DNA of 64,000 nt. It comes from Cyanophora paradoxa. Lineage: Eukaryota > Glaucocystophyceae > Cyanophorales > Cyanophoraceae. The notes under the pieces are model-generated. The model saw only the letters and a program-made list of their open reading frames with translations, was not told the DNA's origin and did not search any database. The DNA is taken from NCBI GenBank assembly GCA_004431415.1, contig QPMI01000483.1, positions 124,001-188,000 on the forward strand, read 5' to 3'. Position 1 is the first letter of the stretch. Every line of letters starts with the position of its first letter. Positions 20,496 through 29,077 of this stretch are shown one piece after another. The position numbers were made by a program, and so were the translations under genes.

Positions 20496-21600
20496 TCAAA
20501 GAAAGCGCGGGAGTTTGCTTGCAATTGGTTCTGTTTCTCCATGGTCCCGCAGATCAGGGGATCGCTTCAGACTTGATGCACTAAGTCCAGGAACAGACGG
20601 CTGAGCTGGGGAGTCAGAAATGTTTTGGCTTGAGGGCAGAGCGCTCACTTCATTGTGTAGCATTTCGTTGTTAAGAGCATGTTCGCAGCCTACATCAAGA
20701 CTGTGGTCCGGATCCTCCAGGCCAGTCACTGTTCCCAGAGAGCCGCTGTCTTTTGGGTGGGTTGCGAATTGTTCCGAGTCTGATGTTGACGAGAGAGAAA
20801 GGACAGAAGAGCTGTCACTTTCCTCTCCAAGTGCTCCGGTGCCTTCGCTGCCATGTGAAGCAGGATTCAAGAAAGCATCAAGCCTCTCTTTTGCCTCCGT
20901 GCACAGGTCCTCAATGCACTTGTCCATATGCAGCTTGAACGTGTTTCTCGACGTCCGATGCCAAAAAGCTCTCCAGATAGCCATGAGCTCGTCAAGTCCA
21001 ATCCACAACCTGCCAGAGAAATCTTGTCGAGACTGGCTTTGAGAAATGATTGCACAATTCACCTGTATCGCCTCCACTTCTTTTCTAGTACTTGGCGGAC
21101 GTTCAGGGGCTCGCTCGGCACAAGCAAAAGATTTAGCTGAGTGAGAGTAGACATCAACCTCCGCTCCTGTAGCGGGCGAAGATCTCAGAAAAGAAAAAGA
21201 AGAAATTAGCTCAAAAAGCACACCAGATCGAAAAGGAAGGGGCTGCCGGTGATAAGGACGACTCGAGCACCTGCACTAGGCGCATTGGAGCTAGGAGCCA
21301 GCGCGGCTTCGCTCTCCTCTGCCCCTGGCCGCGACTGCGGCTCCCGGAGCTGGTGTAGCTTCGCCTCGAGCTGCGGCACGAGAGTTAACCGCGAGCTGAC
21401 TAAAGGATGTGAGCTGGAATGGCAATGCGCACTGCGGGAAAATCAATGGCGAAGTGAGCGCTCGGATCGTCTTCGCTGAGGTGGTCGTCGAGGCAGATGA
21501 CTGGTGCATCATAGGCCGCACTCAGGCAGGCCACTACTGCTTCTTTCTGCTCAGATTCAGGGCCGGCGATGCCCACAAGCACGGATGGCGCGCCCATGGT
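20496..21600 (-). CDS. Unassigned protein, possible degenerate P-loop kinase-like N terminus
   Basis: Not firmly recognised. The first exon from about 21600 reads MGAPSVLVGIAGPESEQKEA, then VICLDDHLSEDDPSAHF and AIDFPA, spliced in phase to LEAKLHQLRE. Later comes ARVVLITGSPFLFD. The layout resembles uridine/nicotinamide riboside kinases (P-loop, then LDD, then a second strand), but the P-loop lacks GKT/S. The 3' part (about 20496-20990) is a long exon with KLHMDKCIEDLCTEAKERLD and then a Ser/Asp/Glu-rich, probably disordered tail ending KLPRFL. The two parts may belong to one or two genes. Pieces of 20394-21335 are duplicated at 27252-28865. Confidence 0.4.
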
Positions 21601-21970
21601 CATCTTAGGGGGTACGCGTACGAGCTCTGCTGCCCGCAGCTGCAGGAGGCTGCGCATGCGCGCGGCCTCCGATCCCGCAACCGAGCGCGCGACCCGCGGC
21701 GGCCGATCCACCGGTGCTGCGCTCTATAGCTAGGGCATCGCATCTAGATTTAGCCTAGTAGGTGACGGGGAGGTCGACCTCTCTTGAGCGAGGGGCAAGC
21801 CAACCGGCTCCGTGAAGAGGGCTGGGACCACCGGACCACACTTTGGGACTCTCTATGTATCCCTAATTATATATAAGTGCAATGAGAGGCAGCATGCAGG
21901 CCTGCAGCGGGCCGGGGTCTCGAGTCACGTGAAATCATGCATGGTTTGGCGCCAGCGCCTCCCACACGAT
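21601..21970. other. Intergenic stretch
   Basis: No gene is seen. It has an A/T-rich patch (CCTAATTATATATAAG, near 21861) that could be promoter-like for the minus-strand gene, but this is weak. Confidence 0.35.
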
Positions 21971-23646
21971 CTAGCGGGATGTTGCGGGTACGGGATACTT
22001 CTTCTCGAGCTCCATAAGCTTCTTGACTGCAGCTTCAGTTTCAGCGAAGAAATACATGACATGCACAAGTTGGTGGCAGCTTACCGACATCTGACATGCT
22101 CGGCCGGTTGCGAGGGTCAGGAGCCCAGCACGACTGCAATGCCCACTTATACCGCATGACAGAAATCAGTGACAGAAATTGTGCACCTGTATCAAGCTCG
22201 AGAGCCCTGAATCAACATTATCGGGCATCTGAGGGCGGAAGCCCTCGATCACGGCATTCTTCAGAGTGTCATACGAAGTGCACCACTGGAGCAACCACAC
22301 ATTAAACACAGACAAATGATAATTTACTGAAACGCTATTTACCTCGATGAAGGGCAGATCGGAGCTGACCATCTCCCACATGCAAATCCCGAAGGCATAC
22401 ACGTCAGTTTTCTCGTCATATGCCTTACCCTTAAACACCTGGAAGTGACGACGTCAAATGACATTGTGCATCAGTATTTTTCACTGCTAATGAGATCAAA
22501 CGCACCTCCGGAGCCATGTAAACAGGTGTGCCGACCTGCTCCTGGAGCTGGGAAGCATCTGGCTTGACACAAGCCAGCCCGAAGTCGGCAACCTGAATAG
22601 GATGTCTCTACCACGAGCGAAAGAGCAGAGGCTAAGATGGAGCAAACCTTCGCATTACCGAACTCGTCCACAAGAATGTTCATGAGCTTCATGTCCCGAT
22701 GAACAATCTTGGGCTTGGACAGGTGCAGGTAGTTGAGGCCTTTGGCGACCTTCGAGACTGTAAACGGCTAGATGCCAGCAATGAACACATGATTGCTTGC
22801 CTGCGAGCAAGCCTTGATAACGGTTGGAGTGGGCAAACGCTTGGAGCCTCCATTGGGGTGCACAAGGTCATGCATGGAACCACCGTCCATGAACTCCGTC
22901 ACTGATGCAAGGTTGAAGTTCGGAGAAGAACAATGAAAATAAACTGAGCACACCAATTGCGAGATGGGGCTCGATTGTCGAGGCGCCCTGATTTCAACTC
23001 TCAGGACAGGGTCGAAGCAGGCAGGTTTCGAGAAGCGCACGAGATAAAGAAGAATGTTCGGATGCCTGTTCATTTAATTAGCACTGCGGCTCGCACGACA
23101 TCGACACAGCATACCTCAACTTGCCAAGAATGGCAATTTCGGCACGGAAATCTTGCAGGAGTGAGCCCTGCAGACTCTCGGATTTGAGCTTCTTGACTGC
23201 GACAGTAAATAAGAGGTGATCCGACAACACTAGGGGACAAACTCACTCGCAACCGCTGCGCATTTGTCATCAGTAAACAGTAGCTATACGGACATAAACT
23301 GACAGCAAAAACGAACTTGTGCCACGCCAGTTCCCACGGTAGACAATCCCGTATGACCCTTCACCGAGCTTGCTTCCCAGATGAAGCTCTTCGTTGGGAA
23401 TTTCCTGATTATCCGGTCAACTATCGGGGCAAAAGAAAGAGAAGAAGGTCCAAAGATAGTATTCAAAAAGGCGCGTATCGATGACGCCAAACGCACCCAC
23501 TCATACTGGGGCCTGCAAAAAAAGAATCACTCATCAGAGAAGACGGGAGAAGGTAAGCAGGAATTCCGGCCCAAAAGCCCGAAGCAACGAAAAAAACTAC
23601 CGCACTTTCCGGGGGATGTCGCGAGCTTCGTGACAAGCTTGTCCAT
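21971..23646 (-). CDS. TKL/MAP3K-like Ser/Thr protein kinase
   Basis: The N-terminal part MDKLVTKLATSPGK splices to PQYEWVRLASSIRAFLNTIF. The kinase domain follows: LGSKLGEGSYGIVYRGNW (glycine loop), AAVAIKKLKSE (ATP lysine), FRAEIAILGKLRHPNILLYL, VTEFMDGGSMHDLVHP, IVHRDMKLMNILVDEFGNAK, VADFGLACVKP, VGTPVYMAPE, YDEKTDVYAFGICMWEM, and SCWAPDPRNRPSMSDV near the end. All catalytic residues are present (K, HRD, DFG). The stop is 21971 after ELEKKYPVPATSR. The start at 23646 lies only 35 bp from the stop codon of the EF-hand gene upstream on the same strand. A fragment of this gene (22291-22369) is copied at 26539-26625. Confidence 0.85.
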
Positions 23647-23681
23647 GTTCCACTTGAGCGCGCTCACGCCCCTGGTATGGG

Positions 23682-24197
23682 TTACACACGCTCAGTCACG
23701 CGCGTGAGGGAAAAATTGCACCAGATGAACTCGTCGAACGTGATGCGGCCTAGGGACGTTAGCGAAGTCAGGCGCGTACGTGTGGTACTGCCTACCAGAT
23801 CGGTTGGCATCCATCTTGGAGTAAATGCGGTTGATCTGCTCATTTTTTTAGGCTCGAGCTTCTCGTCTGCGTGCGTGTCGCATTCCTCGCACCTCGGGGC
23901 CGCTGATGCGGGGGAACATCTGCTTCAGGACCTCTCCCAGCTCGAGGGGGTCAAGGTAACCCGAGTTGTCCGAGTCCGCCGCGTGGAAAGCCTTCATCGC
24001 GGCGATCTTCTCATCGTCGGAGAGCTCGGCAAACGGGACCTGAGCAGATCGCGCTCAGATCTCGACCTCGCTCACCGCGAAACGAGCGACTGAAACTACG
24101 GAAAAGCATGCACCGTGGCCTTCTTCGACTCGAAAAGGGACTTCTGCGTCTGGTCCCCGCACAGGTTCACGACGAGCCGGACGAACGGCGTGCACAT
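23682..24197 (-). CDS. EF-hand calcium-binding protein
   Basis: At least two EF-hands. One loop begins DSDNSGYLDPLE and the other DANRSGRITFDE; both have the expected D-x-D/N-x-S/G spacing and terminal Glu. They are flanked by helices (ELSDDEKIAAMKAFHAA, LGEVLKQMFPRI, EQINRIYSKM). The preceding exon reads MCTPFVRLVVNLCGDQTQKS. It probably acts as a calcium sensor. Coding may extend upstream of 24197, because LVQPDGT is open in frame behind an acceptor. The stop (23682-23684) is followed 35 bp later by the kinase ATG on the same strand; I could not splice the two into one frame. Confidence 0.7.
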
Positions 24198-24435
24198 TGT
24201 TCCGTCTGGCTGAACTAGCTGCAAACCCGTACGAGCCCTGGACGAGTTAACAGCTGCAACGCAGACTCGGCTCGATCAAGGGGGTACACACAAATTTGTC
24301 CTTGCTAAATCGGTCAAATTTGTCTTCAAACGCACCAGGAAGCGAGCGAAAGCGAGCAGCTGCGCAGCGAGCGGCAAGGAGTCAACAGCGCAGCGGAAAC
24401 TCTCGGATTCAAGTCGGGGGCCGCCGCCGGCAGCA

Positions 24436-26092
24436 ATGGTGTGTGCGCCCGCTGGCGCATGTGTCTGGCGCATGTGCGAGGGCCGTAGCGAGCTAAGCGA
24501 GCTGTTCTCGAGCTATAGCTAAGAGTGCCACATCGCACAGGCCGAGGAGGATCGATATGCCTTCATCGTGGAATACTACGACGACATAGCACAGATGGTA
24601 ACCATGGCTGTCTCTCCTGTCGTCTTGAGGGCGCAGAAGCTGACTTTGCCTATCAGGTGCGGCGGTACCAACTGCTATACTACGCGGCGGACGCGACGCT
24701 GGAGATGGTTCGCTTTTTAACCCTGCAAGTCTTGCACGTGCGCCGCTCACGTCGAAGCAAACTTGCAGTACGATCTTAAGCAACGGCGCACCTTTTTGAA
24801 GCGCTGCGAGTATCCTTCCGTGCGCGCGTCGGACCTGCACCTGGGCTCCACCATCACAGTCTATTCTCGACAACTGAAGATTGTCGAGTACGGCGATGAG
24901 TTCACAAAGAAGAAGCTAGAAAACAGGCGGGAGAGGTTCGCGATGTGTAGGCAAGCCACCCTCTGGGGCTGACATCCCCTTCAGGACGTTGGCAATGATC
25001 AAGCCAGATGCGGTGCAGCATGCGGGAAAGATTTTGGACGCCATATTTGCTGCGGGCCTGAAGGTTGCGAACCTGAAGATGTTCCAACTCTCAATAGGCG
25101 ATGCCCAGGAATTCTACACAATCCACAGAGACAAGCCTTTCTATCAGTGCGCCTCCTTGACTGCGTAAGAAACAATATCGAAGTCCGTGACCTTATGCTT
25201 TCGTATCTGTTCAGGAACCTTGTGGGTTTCATGACGAGCGGCCCAGTTGTCGCAATTGAGATCGTTGGGTCCAATGTTGTCCAGAAGTGGCGCCAGATGA
25301 TTGGACCAACTTCGTCTTCCAAGGCTCGTGCAGAGGCGCCTCAGTCGCTTCGTGGGCAGCTCGGCTCAGATGACACTAAGAACGCCGTGCATGGGTCTGA
25401 CTCGGCAGAGAACGCTGAGAAGGTGTGCTGCTGCACTCTGTGAGAACTGAGAAGTGAACTTCTGAAATTTATGCGCAGGAATTGAACTTCTTCTTTGCTG
25501 GGCCACGAGTAAAGCGGACTACTGCCCGCTTTGAAAATTGCACGCTGGCGCTGATCAAACCACATTCCCTGACTGAAGGTCTGCAGGCCAATTTGCAGGG
25601 TTCCGTATCTCCAGGGATCTGGGATCTGACAACCTACTGCAGGGCTAGCTGGAAAGATTCTGGACGGCCTGTTCTCCAGTGGGCTCAAGGTCACTGCATT
25701 GGAACAGTTCCACTTGAACAAAGCAGATGCTGCCGAGTTCTTTGAGGTCTACAAGGGGGTTGTGCCAGAATTTTCAGTGCGCTCTTTGACTGGCAAAATG
25801 ATTGCTTGGGAAGACACTGATATTCCGACAGAACATTGTAGATGAGGCATGCACAGGCCCCCTCATCGCTGTGGAGCTTTGCGGTGGAGCAGCAGCAGGG
25901 GATGCAGTCAGGCAACTGCGTGGGGTCGTCGGCCCACGAGAGCCTGAGCTTGCGAAGGCGCTTCGGCCAGACACTCTGCGTGCGCGCTATGGGCGAGACA
26001 AGGTCCGAAATGCTATCCACTGCACGGATCTCCCCGAGGATGGAGTACTTGAAGTCGAGTACTTCTGGTCCGTCCTTCTTAGCGCAAAATGA
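24436..26092 (+). CDS. NME7: Nucleoside diphosphate kinase homolog 7 (NME7)
   Basis: Axoneme and gamma-tubulin-ring associated protein with an N-terminal DM10 domain and two NDK domains. DM10: RYAFIVEYYD, IRRYQLLYYAADATLEM, RTFLKRCEYPSVRASDLHLG. NDK1: TLAMIKPDAVQHAGKILDAI, FMTSGPVVAIEIVG, and KNAVHGSDSAENA with the catalytic His. NDK2: CTLALIKPHSLTEG, ILDGLFSSGLKV, EFFEVYKGVVPEF, GPLIAVELCGG, VRNAIHCTDLPEDGVLEVEY. There is no ATG in frame directly before AEEDRYAF; the best solution is an initiator exon that ends right after the ATG at 24436-24438, with the intron starting GTGTGT. The stop is 26090-26092. Its presence implies a motile cilium. The inverted repeat A begins 40 bp past the stop. 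Confidence 0.92.
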
Positions 26093-26131
26093 ACTTGTGA
26101 ATGATGAACCATTGAGTGATGTTTGCTTGAC

Positions 26132-26545
26132 GCATTTGGACATGTACTTAAAAACGCAGGTCCGGGCTACAAGTGTGGGAATGTACACTGCGGCCGCCGC
26201 GGCCGCGGGCCCAGCCCTCCAGCGAACTGGCCGGCCGGGCCCTGCGTGGCCCCCTAAGGAGAGTAATGCGCCTCCCCACGGACACTCTAGCTGGCTATAG
26301 CTACATGTGCCCGCATGCACGGGGTGGTGCTGCATCGCGTCTTGTGGCGGGAGGGGTCGTCTCGGCGCGGTGGCGGGAGCCCCTACGGGCCCTGGGGGGC
26401 CCGACATGGAGTCAGCCTGCGCCGGGTCAGATCGTAATCGAAAGGTCTTGAGATCCAAACCAAAGCAAACGGGGGCGCGCGCACTCGATCGACGAGCCTC
26501 CCGCCCAGACGAGCGCCTGCGCGGGCGGAGGATGGTCAGCAACCA
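26132..26545 (-). repeat. Dispersed repeat A, inverted full copy
   Basis: Reverse-complement counterpart of 17566-18022: it begins with the tail (CGCATTTGGACATGTAC), then the core, then the ACATGTAGCTATAGCC complement, and ends at GATGGTCAG. The tail faces the NME7 stop, 40 bp away. Confidence 0.82.
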
Positions 26546-26625
26546 CACATTAAACACAGACACATGATAACTTAGTAATTTACTGAAACGACATTTACCT
26601 CGATGAAGGGCAGATCGGAGCTGAC
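26539..26625 (+). pseudogene. Fragment of the TKL-like kinase gene
   Basis: Matches 22291-22369 (GCAACCACACATTAAACACA to GGAGCTGAC), that is, intron plus the start of an exon of the kinase, with a 9-nt insertion. It abuts the end of the inverted repeat A. Confidence 0.8.
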
Positions 26626-26904
26626 AAAGCGGTTTGCTTGATCATGACGTTTATATAATTAGCTGGCAGCACATCGATATCGATATCTGTGATCTACAGG
26701 CCAGTCCGACCGTAGGACAGGGCCCGGGGTCCTCCCGTACGCGTCAGGCCCTCGCAAGCTATGCTCTTCGAAAGTCTGTACACTCTCTCCAACTTGGCAA
26801 CTTGGCAAGATCTAGATGACTAGACTGAGATGACTAGAAACTCGAATTCGGAAGGCTAGACTGAGAGACTCTGAGACTTTTTTGTTGAACCATCGAACTG
26901 CGTG
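26626..26904. other. Mosaic DNA with no gene seen
   Basis: Contains the short phrase CCAACTTGGCAACTTGGCAA, a variant of which recurs near 28988, and simple GACTAGACTGAGA repeats at 26817-26875. Confidence 0.45.
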
Positions 26905-27101
26905 TGCTCTTTGTACGCTACGGGCGCGCCGGACATCCTACCTACAGCGCTTTAACTGATTACCCGTGCTGTTTGGGTGAGAGCGTAACCCGCAGGGACT
27001 GGTGCCCTGATGGAGAAAAGGGGATCAGAGCCTAGCGCTAGCTGGCTACGAGCCGAGCAGGCGCTTCGCGTCCACGCCGGTTCCGTAGCGGATGAAGATG
27101 C
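26905..27101 (+). repeat. Dispersed repeat C
   Basis: Nearly identical to 9801-9994, with a 3-nt insertion after CTTTAACTG. Confidence 0.85.
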
Positions 27102-27107
27102 TCCTGC

Positions 27108-27245
27108 TATACCTTGCCACCCTGGTCCACGGGCGTGTCTTTTGCTTCATCTCTCTCTCTCCTGCGAGAACGATTACGATAACGATCAGCCAGTGCGATC
27201 TTCCGCTCTTCCTGCTCATCGACAGCAGCAGCTGAGCGCAGGCTG
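27108..27245 (-). pseudogene. Orphan exon-like segment
   Basis: On the minus strand an acceptor-like CAG, then an open, highly charged stretch (SAAAVDEQEERKIALADRYR, NRSRRRERDEAKDT) and a GTATAG donor. It looks like one internal exon of a nuclear RNA-processing type protein. No partner exon is present on either side, so I read it as a captured fragment. The parent gene is not in this window. Confidence 0.45.
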
Positions 27246-27251
27246 GAGCAC

Positions 27252-28865
27252 AGGGTCATAGGGCTGCCACAAAACAGTGCTACTTTCAACAGCATCAAAA
27301 TCCAGGTTTGAGACAGGGCAATAAATTGATCGTAATCTAACTAGTGTGGTTCGTCAAGCCATGAGCCGGACTGCCATGAGCTCCTGTCGCGCGACGAAGA
27401 ACTCCACGAGGCCCTCGACCACCAGCCCCGAGGTACACAGGCGGGGTCCGCCACTGTGCCGCCTGCGCTGCTCGTCAGGCGGGGCGCGCGGCGGGGCGCG
27501 GCGGGGCGGGAGGGGCCTGCCTGGGCCCTCGTGCGAAAGCTCTCCAGATAGCCATGAGCTCGTCAAGTCCAATCCACAACCTGCCAGAGAAATCTTGTCG
27601 AGACTGGCTTTGAGAAATGATTGCACAATTCACCTGTATCGCCTCCACTTCTTTTCTAGTTGGAAACGGGGTAGGGCCCCCGTTTCCTGTCACTTACAAA
27701 ATGACGAGTCTGCTCATCTCCCGATCCAGCTCCGAGCTCTTAACCCAGTGTTAGTGCATGCATGAGAGCCCCGAATTCGTTGTCAGAACCCGGAAAGAGC
27801 GAAATGCAGCGCGGAAAAAAGGACCGGACCCTTTCCTGGACTATCCCTTGCAGCACCTGATCCTGTGGTCGAATAGGGGCCGGACCAAGTGCATAAGAAA
27901 GCTCTTGCGATGCTCGGCAAAGCTTGTCATACATGTCAGTGCTCGGGAAGCAGCGCGTGGCGCGCTAGGCCGCATCAAGTACCTGTTGTACCAAATGCGG
28001 AAAAAAAGAGCTCCTGCGAGTTTGAGTTTATCGAGTCTCGAGCAGGGGGGAGTGCATGCCGATTGCTGGGTACACTCGCGCAATTTAGCCGGCAGGCTAG
28101 CCGACAGGCTCGCTTTCTGGCCAGCGTATACGTAGCTAGCTATAGCTGAGCTCCGGCCCGGCGGCTAGCGGCTTGCTGGACTTCGCGCGCGTGCATGCAC
28201 GTACGTACGCGTGGCGTCCGACGGTCGCCAGCGCGCTGAGTGCTAGCGCTAGCCTGCACTGCGGCGCGGCATGCGCAGCTGCGCCGGCGCATGCATATGC
28301 AGTGCAGGGCGCATGCGCAGTGCAGGCGCGGCGCCTGCACGCAGTGCAGTGCAGTGCAGTACTAGCTATAGTACTAGTGCCGCAGTGCGCGGCAGTACCG
28401 CCGGGCCGGCGCGCGCCCGGGCGCGCCCCGGGCCCTCGAGCTCAGCGGCTCGAGCTCGAGCTCGCTTTCCTACCGCCGGGCCGTAGTACTATAGCTATAG
28501 CTAGCTATATAGCTATAGCTAGCTATAGCCTATAGCTATAGGCTACCCCGTTTCCAACCGGCGGCCGCGGCCCAGTCAGAGCCCGAGCGCTAGCAGATCT
28601 AGAGGCCGCCGCGTGCTACTACTTGGCGGACGTTCAGGGGCTCGCTCGGCACAAGCAAAAGATTTAGCTGAGTGAGAGTGGACATCAACCTCCGCTCCTG
28701 TAGCGGGCGAAGATCTCAGAAAAGAAAAGAAGAAATTAGCTCAAAAAGCACACCAGATCGAAAAGGAAGGGGCTGCCGGTGATAAGGACGACTCGAGCAC
28801 CTGCACTAGGCGCATTGGAGCTAGGAGCCAGCGCGGCTTCGCTCTCCTCTGCCCCTGGCCGCGAA
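27252..28865. repeat. Broken duplicate of 20394-21335
   Basis: Three blocks in the same order as the parent: 27252-27348 = 20394-20490, 27536-27660 = 20965-21090, and 28620-28865 = 21090-21335. Between blocks 1 and 2 the parental sequence is replaced by foreign DNA (27349-27535) that itself contains an exon-like minus-strand segment (VVEGLVEFFVARQELMAV). Between blocks 2 and 3 about 960 bp has been inserted exactly at one parental position. No full gene survives. Confidence 0.85.
27660..28619. mobile_element. Insertion bearing 15-bp perfect inverted repeats
   Basis: Compared with 21085-21095, this DNA interrupts CTTTTCTAGT/ACTTGGCGG. It opens with TTGGAAACGGGGTAG (27660-27674) and has the exact inverse CTACCCCGTTTCCAA at 28543-28557; another 62 bp follows before the parental sequence resumes. 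The left end also forms a hairpin (GGAAACGGGG with CCCCGTTTCC). No transposase gene and no clear target duplication are seen. The interior 28140-28545 is rich in palindromes of GCGC, TGCAGTGCAG and AGCTATAGCT. Confidence 0.5.
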
Positions 28866-28867
28866 TG

Positions 28868-28939
28868 CGGTACCTCATTTACAGCGAGGAAGTCGGCGCG
28901 TCCGGCACCCACCACCTCCAGGGATACGCAGGCGTGTGA
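28868..28939 (+). pseudogene. Short fragment resembling a rolling-circle replication initiator (Rep)
   Basis: Begins exactly where the duplicate block ends. The frame encodes 23 residues with EEVGASGTHHLQGYAG, which fits motif II (HLQG) and its upstream E-E-x-G-x-x-GT context in CRESS-DNA Rep proteins, and is then closed by TGA. A shifted frame afterwards reads IKFHDF. Motif I, the catalytic Tyr motif and the helicase domain are not seen, so it is a non-functional remnant at most. It could derive from an integrated virus or a Rep-bearing plasmid. The match is short, so chance is possible. Confidence 0.45.
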
Positions 28940-29077
28940 TCAAATTTCATGACTTCACCCCCCTCGTTTGGCCCGGCCGGCTCTGACCAACTTGGCAACT
29001 TCGCAAGACCGAAGCTGTAGCGCACTGCAGCTAAGCCTTGGAGTGCTGGCGGCCGCGGGAAGCGTCGGCAGGGCGCT
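28940..29077. other. 5' flank of the GPATCH1-like gene
   Basis: The proximal promoter must lie here, unless transcription starts inside the mosaic. It includes CCAACTTGGCAACTTCGCAA, related to 26788-26808. Confidence 0.4.

Noticed and set aside
23647-23700. Single fused EF-hand/kinase gene joined by a 28-nt intron
   Set aside because: The GTGACTG...ACCAG option puts the kinase N terminus out of frame and would be shorter than any other intron here. It is kept only as an open question.
26626-26904. tRNA gene
   Set aside because: No A-box/B-box pair or cloverleaf could be found by eye here or in the other intergenic gaps. A tRNA scan would settle it.
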